Program-made: the position numbers and the translations under genes
Shown: positions 45,299 through 54,853 of the stretch, one piece after another
How positions within the stretch are numbered: the stretch's first letter is position 1
Layout: each line of letters starts with the position of its first letter
Assembly: GCA_039939375.1 (NCBI GenBank)
Contig: JBDVJO010000001.1
Coordinates: 1-64,000 of the forward strand
Direction: 5' to 3'
DNA length: 64,000 bases
From: Paracrocinitomix sp039939375
GTDB lineage: Bacteria > Bacteroidota > Bacteroidia > Flavobacteriales_D > Crocinitomicaceae
Notes under the pieces: generated by a model
Databases searched by the model: none
Told to the model about the DNA's origin: nothing
The model's input: the letters and a program-made list of their open reading frames with translations, nothing else

Positions 45299-46512
45299 CA
45301 GATCCAGAAACATTAAAATCCTTAATGAAAGAAGGGAGTCTTTTGCCACAAGAAGAGATGCTAGCAATTGGGAGAAAGAAGGGAAAGTTGATGATTGGAA
45401 TTCCTAAAGAAACAACTTATCAAGAAAATCGTGTCGCATTAAATCCTGAAGCTGTTCAGTTGTTAGTGAATAATGGTCACCGAATTGTGGTTGAGTCTAA
45501 AGCTGGTTTACCATCAAGATATGAGGATGTAGATTATTCTGAAGCTGGAGCTGAAATCGCTTATGATACGGCTGAAGTTTTTAAAGCAAATATTATTGTA
45601 AAAGTGGCTCCTCCAACTGAAGAAGAGATTGAGATGATGCCAGGTAATCAAACCTTACTTTCAGCTCTGCAATTGACGTTACATCCAAAGAAGACCTTGG
45701 TCAGTTTGATGAATAAAAAGGTGACGGCCATTGCTTGGGATTATATTCAAGATGAGCATAATATTTTCACTGTTGTTAGGGCAATGGGAGAAATTGCAGG
45801 AAACACTTCTATTTTAATTGCTTCAGAATTATTGTCCAACTACAATACAGGAAAAGGTATTATGATGGGCGGTGTTGCTGGAGTGCAACCAACTGAAGTG
45901 GTTATTCTCGGAGCAGGAACAGTAGGGGAGTATGCTTGTAGAGCGGCTCTAGGTTTAGGTGCCTCAGTAAAGATTTTTGATAACTCATTAACAAAGTTGA
46001 GACGTCTTCAGAATGATGTGGGACAACGTGTGTATACCTCCGTAATTCAGCCTAAACTTTTAGAAAAAGCGATAATGAGAGCGGATGTAGTTATTGGGGC
46101 TGTGAGAGCCGGTTTGGGAAGAACTCCTTGCATAGTGACAGAGGCAATGATTCAAGCTATGAAACCAGGATCGGTAGTGGTAGACGTGAGTATTGACCAA
46201 GGTGGATGCTTTGAAACTTCACAAGTGACCAATCATACTAAGCCAACTTTTGTGAAACATGATGTCATTCACTATTGTGTACCAAATGTAGCTTCAAGAG
46301 TATCTAGAACGGCAACCATTGCTTTAAGTAATATTTTTTCTCCAATGATTTTAAGTATAGGAGATGTTGGTGGATGCAAAGAAATGATTAGGAAGGATCC
46401 TGGATTCAGAAGTGGGGTGTACATTTATCAAGGAAAATTAACTTCAGAGATTTTAGGAAAGGTCTTCGATTTACCGTTTAAAAACATTGAGTTGCTTTTG
46501 GCGGCTTTATAA
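45295..46512 (+). CDS. ald: Alanine dehydrogenase
   Basis: A 405-residue enzyme of the AlaDH/PNT family, which interconverts L-alanine and pyruvate plus ammonia with NAD. It has a short N-terminal arm (~1-30), then MIGIPKETTYQENRVALNP, the substrate-binding Lys region (ESKAGLPS), a glycine-rich dinucleotide-binding loop (ILGAGTVGEYACRAA) and the active-site PNVASRVSRTAT. It overlaps tsaE by ATGA. An efficient terminator follows at 46517-46550. Confidence 0.92.
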   Translation: MTDPETLKSLMKEGSLLPQEEMLAIGRKKGKLMIGIPKETTYQENRVALNPEAVQLLVNNGHRIVVESKAGLPSRYEDVDYSEAGAEIAYDTAEVFKANIIVKVAPPTEEEIEMMPGNQTLLSALQLTLHPKKTLVSLMNKKVTAIAWDYIQDEHNIFTVVRAMGEIAGNTSILIASELLSNYNTGKGIMMGGVAGVQPTEVVILGAGTVGEYACRAALGLGASVKIFDNSLTKLRRLQNDVGQRVYTSVIQPKLLEKAIMRADVVIGAVRAGLGRTPCIVTEAMIQAMKPGSVVVDVSIDQGGCFETSQVTNHTKPTFVKHDVIHYCVPNVASRVSRTATIALSNIFSPMILSIGDVGGCKEMIRKDPGFRSGVYIYQGKLTSEILGKVFDLPFKNIELLLAAL

Positions 46513-46516
46513 ATAA

Positions 46517-46550
46517 AAAAAGGTGGTCTTTTTCTGAACCACCTTTACTT
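46517..46550. terminator. Bidirectional terminator between ald and glyA
   Basis: A 9-bp stem (46519-46527 with 46538-46546) is flanked by A and T runs. It fits both convergent units. Confidence 0.8.
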
Positions 46551-46566
46551 TTGATATATATCTTTT

Positions 46567-47841
46567 CTACCAGGCGAACAAAGGCTTGCCTTGCATTAAC
46601 TCCATGACATCTTCTTTGATGCTTGCCAGCTCAAAAACGTCAGTTGAGTTGAGTAAAGCACGATCAATCAAATCGACAATTTTAATAATATCATTTTTGT
46701 CAACTCCTCTTGTTGTTACTGCAGCTGTTCCAATTCTAATTCCAGATGTGATAAAAGGTGATTTATCGTCAAATGGAACCATGTTTTTGTTTACTGTAAT
46801 ATCGGCTAAAGTTAAAGCGTTTTCAGCGTCTTTACCGTTGATTCCTTTTGATCTTAGGTCAATTAACATGGAATGATTGTCAGTTCCTCCAGAGATAATT
46901 TCGTATCCTCTTTTAACCAACTCTTCAGCCATTACTTTTGAGTTCTCAATTACCTGAGCACCGTAATCTTTAAATGATGGTTTTAAGGCTTCACCAAAAG
47001 CTACAGCTTTTGCGGCAATAACGTGTTCTAATGGACCACCTTGAGAACCCGGAAAAACAGCTGAATCCAGCAGTGAACTCATCATTCTTAAGTTTCCATT
47101 TTTTAATTTAATTCCAAAAGGATTCTCGAAATCATTTCTCATCATGATTACACCTCCTCTAGGTCCTCTTAACGTTTTGTGAGTTGTAGTTGTGATGATA
47201 TGACAATGATCGAAAGGGTCGTTTAAAAGTCCTGCAGCTATTAGTCCCGCAGGGTGAGAAATATCTGCTAAAATGATCGCGCCAACTTCGTCAGCAATTT
47301 TTCTTACTCGCTCATAATCCCAATCTCTTGAGTAAGCAGATGCTCCAACAATAATCATGTTAGGTTTTTCAGCTCTAGCCACAGATTCCATATGGTCGTA
47401 ATCCACCAATCCTGTTGCTTTGTCTACTCCGTAAAAGCAATTTTCGTAAAGCTTTCCTGAGAAGTTTACCGGAGATCCATGAGTTAAGTGTCCTCCATGT
47501 GAAAGGTCAAAACCTAAAATTTTATCACCAGGCTTTAAGCAGGCTAACATCACTGCGGCATTTGCTTGTGATCCTGAGTGAGGTTGTACATTAGCCCAAG
47601 TGGCATTAAATAGTTCTTTAATTCGGTTAATGGCAAGTTCTTCAACTTGATCTACAATTTCACATCCCCCATAATATCTTTTATACGGAAGTCCTTCTGC
47701 GTATTTGTTTGTTAGGATTGAGCCAATTGCCTGCATCACTTCGTCAGAAACAAAGTTTTCAGACGCAATTAGTTCAATTCCATGAAGTTGACGTTGTTTT
47801 TCTTGCTCGATTAAATCGAAAATTTGCGAATCATTTGCCAT
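46567..47841 (-). CDS. glyA: Serine hydroxymethyltransferase
   Basis: A 424-residue PLP enzyme that converts serine and tetrahydrofolate to glycine and 5,10-methylene-THF. ATG 47841 (MANDSQIFDLIEQEK) is chosen over an upstream TTG. Motifs include IASENFVSDEV, the strong PLP-site TTTTHKTLRGPRGG (Lys Schiff base), RYYGG and PFDDKSPFITSGIRIG. Length is normal. It follows the XrtF-associated gene by 36 nt on the same strand. Confidence 0.97.
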   Translation of the reverse strand: MANDSQIFDLIEQEKQRQLHGIELIASENFVSDEVMQAIGSILTNKYAEGLPYKRYYGGCEIVDQVEELAINRIKELFNATWANVQPHSGSQANAAVMLACLKPGDKILGFDLSHGGHLTHGSPVNFSGKLYENCFYGVDKATGLVDYDHMESVARAEKPNMIIVGASAYSRDWDYERVRKIADEVGAIILADISHPAGLIAAGLLNDPFDHCHIITTTTHKTLRGPRGGVIMMRNDFENPFGIKLKNGNLRMMSSLLDSAVFPGSQGGPLEHVIAAKAVAFGEALKPSFKDYGAQVIENSKVMAEELVKRGYEIISGGTDNHSMLIDLRSKGINGKDAENALTLADITVNKNMVPFDDKSPFITSGIRIGTAAVTTRGVDKNDIIKIVDLIDRALLNSTDVFELASIKEDVMELMQGKPLFAW

Positions 47842-47877
47842 TAGTACAGATTTTTTTGACAAAGGTATCAATTCGGT

Positions 47878-48342
47878 TTATTCGGCTTTCGTTTGTGGAA
47901 AAAATTTGAAAAGAATAAATAAAATCATGAGCGGCATAAACGATTGTCCTAATCCCATAAGTGTCCTAACAATATGGTAGATGTCATTTGAAATACCAAA
48001 GAGTTTGCCAATGGTAAGTAACAAACCTGATCCTAAGAATATTCCGGCAAAAAGCAAAAGGGTAATTCTAGAGTAGGTAGGGTTTTTAAAGTAAATTTTA
48101 ATTATGAGATACGAGAGTAGGCTAAACAATCCGATAAATATGATAGTTAAAACCCATTTCAAAATGACAATATTGGAAGGGTCCCAGTCTAATAGAAAAT
48201 GAAACTCATCCCTTGCTTGATTCATCCTTCCCTCAGTTAGCGTTTTGTAAACCCAATTGATGTTCCCAAACAGATAGCCACGAATGAATCCCAGTAAAAC
48301 AATTATCACTGTCAAAAGAATTGACTTCCATTTAACTGACAT
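47878..48342 (-). CDS. Exosortase F-associated membrane protein
   Basis: A 154-residue protein with four hydrophobic helices and conserved-looking charged turns (GFIRGYLFGNINWVYKTL, EFHFLLDWDPSN). It matches the small membrane protein usually found next to XrtF. ATG 48342 lies within the end of xrtF (11-nt overlap) and is preferred to an upstream ORF start at 48381. It probably forms a complex with XrtF or aids its substrates, but its role is not established. Confidence 0.8.
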   Translation of the reverse strand: MSVKWKSILLTVIIVLLGFIRGYLFGNINWVYKTLTEGRMNQARDEFHFLLDWDPSNIVILKWVLTIIFIGLFSLLSYLIIKIYFKNPTYSRITLLLFAGIFLGSGLLLTIGKLFGISNDIYHIVRTLMGLGQSFMPLMILFILFKFFPQTKAE

Positions 48343-48859
48343 TGTCACTATATTTTTTAGCATACCAATACCACAAAACAAAGATGATCGCGTACACGAA
48401 TATTGTAAAGGTGTATAAATGATTAAAATCGAGATATTGAGGGTAGTGATTATTGATCATTACTAAAGCTGCTACTCTAAGAATGTTTGCCGCATGAACA
48501 ATTAGAAGCCCTGTTGGAATGAACCAGAGCTTAGTTTTCCATGAACCCGGAAAAGCAACAATAAAAATAGAAAAGATAGAAAACAGTTTGAATCCATTAC
48601 ATTCATCTCCAACCCATATTCCTCTGTAGTTTCCTCCATCCATGAAAAGTAAAACATGGTCACTTTCAATTTCTATTAAAGTGTCAACTCCAAATAACCC
48701 CATGAAATGATGAGTGAGCGAAACGATATTGTAATTTAATTCATAGTCCCAAGTAGTGTGGACTTTGATTACGAAATAGTAAAGAAGCATCCAGGTGACA
48801 TATAAAGCGCCACCAATGAATAGAAAACGGACTATTTTATTTTGAAGAAGTTTAGACAT
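48332..48859 (-). CDS. xrtF: Exosortase XrtF
   Basis: A 175-residue inner-membrane protein of the exosortase family, with multiple hydrophobic helices and the catalytic triad residues Cys87 (VGDECNGF), Arg128 (NILRVAAL) and His147 (DFNHLYTF). Exosortases cleave C-terminal sorting signals made of a short motif, a hydrophobic helix and a basic end. The neighbouring PID-CTERM-like protein has such a signal. The length is close to that of XrtF, a short form. A terminator lies just before its start codon (48861-48888). Confidence 0.9.
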   Translation of the reverse strand: MSKLLQNKIVRFLFIGGALYVTWMLLYYFVIKVHTTWDYELNYNIVSLTHHFMGLFGVDTLIEIESDHVLLFMDGGNYRGIWVGDECNGFKLFSIFSIFIVAFPGSWKTKLWFIPTGLLIVHAANILRVAALVMINNHYPQYLDFNHLYTFTIFVYAIIFVLWYWYAKKYSDNVS

Positions 48860-48860
48860 G

Positions 48861-48888
48861 AAAAAAAGTAGAGCTTTTAGGCTCTACT
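48861..48888 (-). terminator. Intrinsic terminator between the PID-CTERM gene and xrtF
   Basis: On the minus strand an 8-bp stem (48881-48888 with 48867-48874, loop 48875-48880) is followed by a T run and then the xrtF ATG. The stop codon of the PID-CTERM gene lies in the hairpin. It would reduce transcription from the substrate gene into the sortase gene. Confidence 0.75.
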
Positions 48889-49122
48889 CTTAGTTCGATT
48901 GTTATATATTTTTTTTGCACCTAATGCAGCACCAGCCACAATCAAAAATCCTATTCCACCATCAACAGGAATACATTCAGGTTGCCAGCATGGCGGAGTA
49001 GATCCGGTTGATCCACCACCACCTGGAGGCGGTCCGCCTGGAGGTTGCGCGTAAAGTGCAATATTTGTAGCGAGTCCAACGAGCAATAAAAAAGCTCTGT
49101 AAATATATAATCTAAGTTTCAT
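48877..49122 (-). CDS. PID-CTERM-like small exosortase substrate
   Basis: An 81-residue protein: signal peptide (~1-25), a Pro/Gly-rich mature part (PPGGPPPGGGGSTGSTPPC) with two Cys, then a sorting tail VDGGIGFLIVAGAALG followed by a basic end (AKKIYNNRTKSRA). This is the three-part layout of PEP/PID-CTERM signals recognised by exosortases. It lies directly beside xrtF. After cleavage the mature protein would be only ~30 residues long, an unusual size for a surface protein. Confidence 0.8.
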   Translation of the reverse strand: MKLRLYIYRAFLLLVGLATNIALYAQPPGGPPPGGGGSTGSTPPCWQPECIPVDGGIGFLIVAGAALGAKKIYNNRTKSRA

Positions 49123-49139
49123 TTCAATTTTATTATCTA

Positions 49140-52100
49140 CTAAAATATAAGTTTTTTAGTATACTGTTTTCCATTGATGTTCACAACAAAGATATGTATA
49201 CCATTTAAATCAGCCGGTAAATTAACAATATTGCTTCCATTAACTATAGAAGTTGAAGTTGTGTAAACCTGCTGTTGTCCTAGCATGTTGTACAATGAGA
49301 TCTCTACGTTTTCTGAAGTTATGTTTTGGCTTTGTAGGTCAATAATGTTACCCATTTGAACAATATTCAAAATGTTGTCAGATTCAGACTCGATTGATAA
49401 GGCTTGAGGTAATAATTCGTTGTCTGCTGAATTAGAAAGAATCAGTGTAAATCTATCAGTTTCTCCTTCAGTTCCATAGAAATGATATTCAGAGAACTCT
49501 TTGAAATCATGAAACGCTTTAGTCTCTTTATCATAAATCAATATTTTATTGTAATGATCGAAGACAAATAAGTCAAGCGCAGAAAGTGTGTAATAACCTT
49601 CGTTTTTAAGATTCAACAATAAGTTGAACGACTTGTCTTTGAAGTTGTTTGAGATATAGTTCTTTCTTACATTATCTTCCAGTCCAAAATCCATTGAAAT
49701 TGAAGGGCCTTCTTCTTTACCTGTGAAAAGGTGCTTAATGTCACCTAAAGTGTCAAGACCGTCAAGCGCAATATTTGACTCTTGCAGTGCAATTGAGCTA
49801 TAGTAAGTTGAAGCGTCTTCAGAAAGCACGAGCTTCATATCATTTATTTGATCTTGAGTTCTAATGAAAGTTCCGTCTTCTGTTGTTGTTTTATTGATTT
49901 GTTCAAAAGATAAATCACATACAGAAGATACACTAACCCAAAACGCCTGTCCGGTTTCGATTAAACCGTTAGCTCCAATTTCTGCAGTACTAAAACTATT
50001 GTCTGAACCGTCATAAAACTGGTAAGATCCAGCCGCTGCGTCATATACATAAAAGTAATTTCCAACTTGACTTGGTTTAGTTATACTTGAAAAAGTAATA
50101 GGGCAAGCATAAGGATTTCCAAGTGTCCACCAACCGGTATTTAAAGTTCGAGTGACATCAGTTGTTGTGTTTACTGTTCCTCTTGATGTTAACGTGGTAC
50201 CATCAAAAGTAGTTGTAGAGGTTCCTACAAAAACTTCGTAACCTCTTCCGTTATCTATTACATCTGTACTATTCAATACGTTATTTGAAATTGAGTTTTG
50301 CGTGAATCTAACCGAGTGAAAACAGCCGTCAGGTCCGAAAGCGCAGCCATCAGGAAAGTTAGATCCAGACATTGCTAAATCCGGATCCCAAGCATCAAAA
50401 GTAGCGTCTGTTACAGGTGAAGATAAGTTTCTCCAATCTGCGTTTCCGGCCGGAATAAATCTTTCTACTTCTACAGGTCCGGTTATAGAAGCTCCTCCTA
50501 ATATTGGTGCAATTCTAGCTCCAGTTGAAGAGCCATTCGATTGAATGATAAAATGATTAGTTGCGACATCTTCTATGGCTAATTCACCACTAATTACGTT
50601 TACGATACCATCAATTTTGTAGGTTCCTTCAAAAAAGTCAACGGTAGCTACAGCAGAATTATTAATAGTTAAATTGTTCAGGGAAACGCTGTTTCCTAAT
50701 GGATCAAAATATTGTAAATCATCACCAACAAATGCAATCGTTCCATCAGTACATGTTAATGCACCATCCATGTCAAACCCATCCCCAATGTTCAATGTGA
50801 AATCTAGGTCCATTACTAAGGCTCCACCATTTTCAACAGCGAAGTAATCTACTTCTGCATCTTGGTTTACAAATACTGTGGTACTTGGGTCAATGTACAC
50901 TTCATCTGAAGCTGAGGGGATACAGTTACAGTCCCATGTAGCAACATCACTCCAGTTACCTCCACCGTTGTGCGAATGAATTTCTAAAATTTCTTCAATT
51001 CCAGCCAATGTAAAAAAGTCTCCATCATTTAAATCAACATTAAAGCTGACATCTCCAGATGAGTAAGCTCCGGTAACTATTGTCGCGTCACTGAAATCAC
51101 CATCTGAGTCTACAAGCAGTCTATATGATGCCGAATTGGCAAAATCATTGGAGCCTGTTTTGAAGGTGATTGTTGTGGTTCCAACATCTCCAGTTTCCCC
51201 TGCTCTCCAAGTTCTGGTGAATCTTTGATGCAAAGGCAAACTAGCTGGCATATCGGCCATTGTGAACTCTGTTAAAGCATTATCGGTATGAGCAGCCATC
51301 AAATATTCTCCGCTACCCATTGAGGTAGGAGCTGAAAATTCAACAATGTCTTTACCTTGTGCAGTAGTTTGAGAGTTTGTTCCATTGTCACCTATAGCAA
51401 TTAAGTCTAACTTATGTGTTGCCTGATAAGCATAGAAATCAGAAGGTATTGCGATATTGTATTTTGTTCCTAAATAATTTTCTATTAATACACGTTGAAG
51501 ACTGTTTAAAGATGTATTGTATACAACCACTTCAGCAATATATCCATTTAGCGTATAGTTGTTGCCTGAAACAGTGCTCGTTAGCTTGTTTCCTAATCCT
51601 ACCGCCATATGACCAGATGGAGTAGTATAAGTAGCGGATTTTGTCAACATTAAATTACCTTCTCTGTAAATTTTATTAGTTGATGACTCAATGTGATGAG
51701 ATAAAAAAGATGCATCTCCGTCATCAGTGAAACTAACATGTTGTATTGTTGGTGAATAATGAGCTCCAATAACCTTATTTGAATTGGTATTACTGTAAGT
51801 TCTCCACTTTGCAGATGTTGAAGATGAATATTGAGAAGTAATCATCATTTGAGAGACTAAATTTGTTTTTTGAAAAACTATAAAGTAGGTCAATTCAGAA
51901 GATTCCAACGCTGGAATAGAGCCAGATTCTAAAACATCATTCACACCGTCAAATGTGACTACTGAAAGACCATTTAATCCAGCCTCTGTTGCAACCGGTT
52001 GTAAGCTTACCGAACCTTGACTGAAATGGTTATTGTTCCCAGAGAAATCTGTAAATGTAGCAACTGGAGTTCCGTTAGATAAATTTAAGGCATGAGCGTC

Positions 52101-52220
52101 AAGCCAAATTACGTTTTCGGCAGAAGTTCCGACACCTGCTGCACCAGTTTGAGCCAAAATGCTATTTGAGAATAACAACGATAATGATATCATTGAAAGG
52201 TTAAGGAGAGTAGTTTTCAT
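49140..52220 (-). CDS. T9SS type A cargo with LamG-like domain
   Basis: A 1026-residue secreted protein: signal peptide (~1-23), a LamG/concanavalin-type beta sandwich (~25-265, VIWLDAHALNLSNG, TFDGVNDVLESG, GYIAEVVVYNTSL), a region like the DUF8202 domain that often follows it, later beta-rich parts (~430-750) and a C-terminal type A sorting domain (VEISLYNMLGQQQVYTTS, NGIHIFVVNINGKQYTKKLIF). Such proteins are exported through the T9SS and may bind sugars through the LamG part. It starts the minus-strand unit that continues with the PID-CTERM gene (17 nt gap). Confidence 0.88.
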   Translation of the reverse strand: MKTTLLNLSMISLSLLFSNSILAQTGAAGVGTSAENVIWLDAHALNLSNGTPVATFTDFSGNNNHFSQGSVSLQPVATEAGLNGLSVVTFDGVNDVLESGSIPALESSELTYFIVFQKTNLVSQMMITSQYSSSTSAKWRTYSNTNSNKVIGAHYSPTIQHVSFTDDGDASFLSHHIESSTNKIYREGNLMLTKSATYTTPSGHMAVGLGNKLTSTVSGNNYTLNGYIAEVVVYNTSLNSLQRVLIENYLGTKYNIAIPSDFYAYQATHKLDLIAIGDNGTNSQTTAQGKDIVEFSAPTSMGSGEYLMAAHTDNALTEFTMADMPASLPLHQRFTRTWRAGETGDVGTTTITFKTGSNDFANSASYRLLVDSDGDFSDATIVTGAYSSGDVSFNVDLNDGDFFTLAGIEEILEIHSHNGGGNWSDVATWDCNCIPSASDEVYIDPSTTVFVNQDAEVDYFAVENGGALVMDLDFTLNIGDGFDMDGALTCTDGTIAFVGDDLQYFDPLGNSVSLNNLTINNSAVATVDFFEGTYKIDGIVNVISGELAIEDVATNHFIIQSNGSSTGARIAPILGGASITGPVEVERFIPAGNADWRNLSSPVTDATFDAWDPDLAMSGSNFPDGCAFGPDGCFHSVRFTQNSISNNVLNSTDVIDNGRGYEVFVGTSTTTFDGTTLTSRGTVNTTTDVTRTLNTGWWTLGNPYACPITFSSITKPSQVGNYFYVYDAAAGSYQFYDGSDNSFSTAEIGANGLIETGQAFWVSVSSVCDLSFEQINKTTTEDGTFIRTQDQINDMKLVLSEDASTYYSSIALQESNIALDGLDTLGDIKHLFTGKEEGPSISMDFGLEDNVRKNYISNNFKDKSFNLLLNLKNEGYYTLSALDLFVFDHYNKILIYDKETKAFHDFKEFSEYHFYGTEGETDRFTLILSNSADNELLPQALSIESESDNILNIVQMGNIIDLQSQNITSENVEISLYNMLGQQQVYTTSTSIVNGSNIVNLPADLNGIHIFVVNINGKQYTKKLIF

Positions 52221-52401
52221 ACAGGTTGAATTTATTCAAGTTTGGAAGGTACGAAAGTTTATTTAAACTGCCAATCAATTGAAAAAAAAATGAGAGTATT
52301 AGTACCATTTTTTTGCTGGTGTCATAAAATCTATTGGTTAAGAGCTGAAACTATATTGTTTATCGACCGTATTTATATTATTAAAAAACACAATTGGTTA
52401 T

Positions 52402-54789
52402 ATGTCAACGTCTGGAATGCAAGATAAGCGAGAGAATAAATTACTAGGGATTAAGGATATTCTATTCATTTGGCAAATGATTCTAGAGAATATTGCCCTA
52501 TTGATTATTCTGCCTTTTTTAGCCTATGCTATTGGTTACATCTACACACATAGGTTGGAAAACAAGTATGGGGCTAAAGTTGAATTATTACTTAAATCTA
52601 ATGAGACTTATGATTATCAAGACCCCATTTATCAGGGTTTGGGGGCATATGGTATGTATATGGATGTTCAAAACCAAATTAGAATTCTACAATCAAGAGA
52701 TTTAATTGGAGAAGTTGTAGACAGGGTTGGTGCAAACACTTCATATTTCGTAGTGGGTAGATTGAAAAAAGCTGAAGTTTTTGAAACTTTGCCATTTCAA
52801 TGTGAATCGAATGTATTTAATGAAACGATATACGAAAGACCACTTAGCATAAAGATTTTAGACAAAGATAATTATGAGTTAGTTTATAATTTGAATGATG
52901 AGACACAAACTTTCTACGGCGTTTTTAACGAGAAATTATATACAGAGGACTTCGAGATTGTATTGAATAGATCGTATACCTTTGGTCCTAATAATATTGA
53001 TGTAATAAAGTCTTCAGATTATGAAGTCGTGCTGCATTCAGAAGATTATTTGATTTCAAAATATCAAGCATCATTGTCTATTGAAAACATAGAGTATACA
53101 TCTATTCTTGAGGTTTCTGTCATTGATGAATTAGCCCAACGAGGAAAGGTGTTTTTAGATACTTTATCTAGTGTATATATTGATGTTTCAAAGCGAATTC
53201 AATTGGAGGTAAATCAAAACACATTAGATAATATTCAAAAACAAATTGATACGCTCGTTGTTTTTATTCAACAAAAAGAATCAGAGCTCTTATCTTACAA
53301 AGACAACAATTCAATATTAAATCCTGAAAAAGAGGAAGGGCAGTATTTTGAAGAATATGTTCGATTGACAAAAGAAGAGAGAGAGATTTTAAAAAGTAAA
53401 AACTCATTGATTTCGTTAAAAGAGTATTTGTTGGATAGTAAAAATGAGCATTTTTTACCTCCTAATTTTTATATTGAAGAAAATGATGACTATTTAAATT
53501 TAGCAGTGGAAGAGCTTCGAACGAAGCAGTTAAAGTATGAGATTTCCCTTACTATATCTACTTCAGATAATTTTGAAATGCGTCAACGCAAAAATCAAAT
53601 TTCATCCTTGAAAGGAGATATTCTCAAGTACATTGATAATGTAATAAAGGCTTACGATAAGGAGTTGAATGAGCTTGGTGGTTATATTGGTGAGTATAGA
53701 GGTATGATTCAAGAATTACCTAAATCGGCTCAAGGAATTTCAAATATTCAACGAGAACTGGACGTTAACAATAAAATGTACCTCTTTTTGTTAGAGAAAA
53801 AAACGAACACGTTAATTGCCCGGGCTGGTATTATTCCTCAAGTGAGAGTTATTGAGAAAACAACTTCACTCGGAGTTGTTAGTCCTGACAAAACGAGAAT
53901 TAAAAGATTGTTTATTCTAGGTGGTTTTATTGTGGCGCTTTTGTTTGCCACGGTTAGAAAGTTATTTTTTGAACGTGTTGAAACAGTCAGTAAATTGGCA
54001 GAAACAACGAATTTAACTGTTGTAGGTGGCGTTCCCAGAATGAAAGATCAAAATGCATCTGATTTTATCATGAAAAATCCTAAATCACAGCTAACAGAGA
54101 GTTTTAGGTCTATTCGGACCAATTTATCCTTCCTTTCAAGTCAAAATGGTGAAAAGGGTAAATTGATTTTACTGAGTTCCTTTTTTCCAGGTGAAGGTAA
54201 AACCTTTTGTTCAGCCAACCTGTCTCAGTTAATTTCAATGACAGATAAGAAAATTTTGTTGATTGATTTTGACTTGCATAAACCTAAAGTTCATAAAACA
54301 TTTGGTTTGGATAATACTGAAGGGATATCATCCTATATTGTTGGGAAATCAAAATTAGAGGATATTATTCATAAAGATGTAAAACCGAATTTGGATTTGA
54401 TATTAGCAGGTCCGATAGCCCCTAATCCTTCAGAATTAGTTTTAAGAAAAGAGGTAGATAATATTTTGAATGAAGTAAAAGAATTATATGATTTTGTAAT
54501 CATTGATACTGCACCATTCGGAATCTTAAATGACACCTTAGAATTAGTAAAAAAAGTAGATGTGTTCTTAATTGTCTTGAATACTAAGTACACGAAAAGT
54601 AGAGGGATCAGACATATTGAAGATTTATTTGGAAAATATGATGACGTAAATATTGGGCTAATTCTAAATAGCATAAAAGAACGAAGAATCAGATATTACT
54701 ATACAAAGTATGCTAGTAAATATACCTATGGCTATAATTATAGCTATGGTTATGGATACGGAGATTATAGTGAGACAAATGAAGACTAG
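52402..54789 (+). CDS. Wzc-like polysaccharide co-polymerase with tyrosine kinase domain
   Basis: A 795-residue inner-membrane protein. An N-terminal helix (~30-50), a large periplasmic Wzz-like region with coiled coil and a second helix (~505-522) precede a BY-kinase domain: Walker A FPGEGKT (596-601 as PGEGKT), Walker A' LLIDFDL (D622, D624) and Walker B FVIIDTAPFG. The C-terminus ends in a tyrosine cluster (YYYTKYASKYTYGYNYSYG and on) that is the usual autophosphorylation site. These proteins set chain length and drive export of capsule or exopolysaccharide. No Wza-type export protein lies next to it. Confidence 0.93.
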   Translation: MSTSGMQDKRENKLLGIKDILFIWQMILENIALLIILPFLAYAIGYIYTHRLENKYGAKVELLLKSNETYDYQDPIYQGLGAYGMYMDVQNQIRILQSRDLIGEVVDRVGANTSYFVVGRLKKAEVFETLPFQCESNVFNETIYERPLSIKILDKDNYELVYNLNDETQTFYGVFNEKLYTEDFEIVLNRSYTFGPNNIDVIKSSDYEVVLHSEDYLISKYQASLSIENIEYTSILEVSVIDELAQRGKVFLDTLSSVYIDVSKRIQLEVNQNTLDNIQKQIDTLVVFIQQKESELLSYKDNNSILNPEKEEGQYFEEYVRLTKEEREILKSKNSLISLKEYLLDSKNEHFLPPNFYIEENDDYLNLAVEELRTKQLKYEISLTISTSDNFEMRQRKNQISSLKGDILKYIDNVIKAYDKELNELGGYIGEYRGMIQELPKSAQGISNIQRELDVNNKMYLFLLEKKTNTLIARAGIIPQVRVIEKTTSLGVVSPDKTRIKRLFILGGFIVALLFATVRKLFFERVETVSKLAETTNLTVVGGVPRMKDQNASDFIMKNPKSQLTESFRSIRTNLSFLSSQNGEKGKLILLSSFFPGEGKTFCSANLSQLISMTDKKILLIDFDLHKPKVHKTFGLDNTEGISSYIVGKSKLEDIIHKDVKPNLDLILAGPIAPNPSELVLRKEVDNILNEVKELYDFVIIDTAPFGILNDTLELVKKVDVFLIVLNTKYTKSRGIRHIEDLFGKYDDVNIGLILNSIKERRIRYYYTKYASKYTYGYNYSYGYGYGDYSETNED

Positions 54790-54822
54790 TGTTTTAGACT
54801 GGGTATTCTCGTTCCTTTTGCA

Positions 54823-54830
54823 TATATTTG
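54823..54830 (+). promoter_or_regulatory. Putative -7 box (TATATTTG) for the T9SS/S74 operon
   Basis: This TAnnTTTG match lies 23 nt before the ATG at 54854. No properly spaced -33 was found. Confidence 0.35.
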
Positions 54831-54853
54831 CTTAAGGAAACAAATACTTACAC

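Noticed and set aside
52242..52427. Small open frame upstream of the Wzc-like gene
   Set aside because: It overlaps the start of the kinase gene, has no ribosome-binding context, and its hydrophobic residues look like chance translation of AT-rich spacer.
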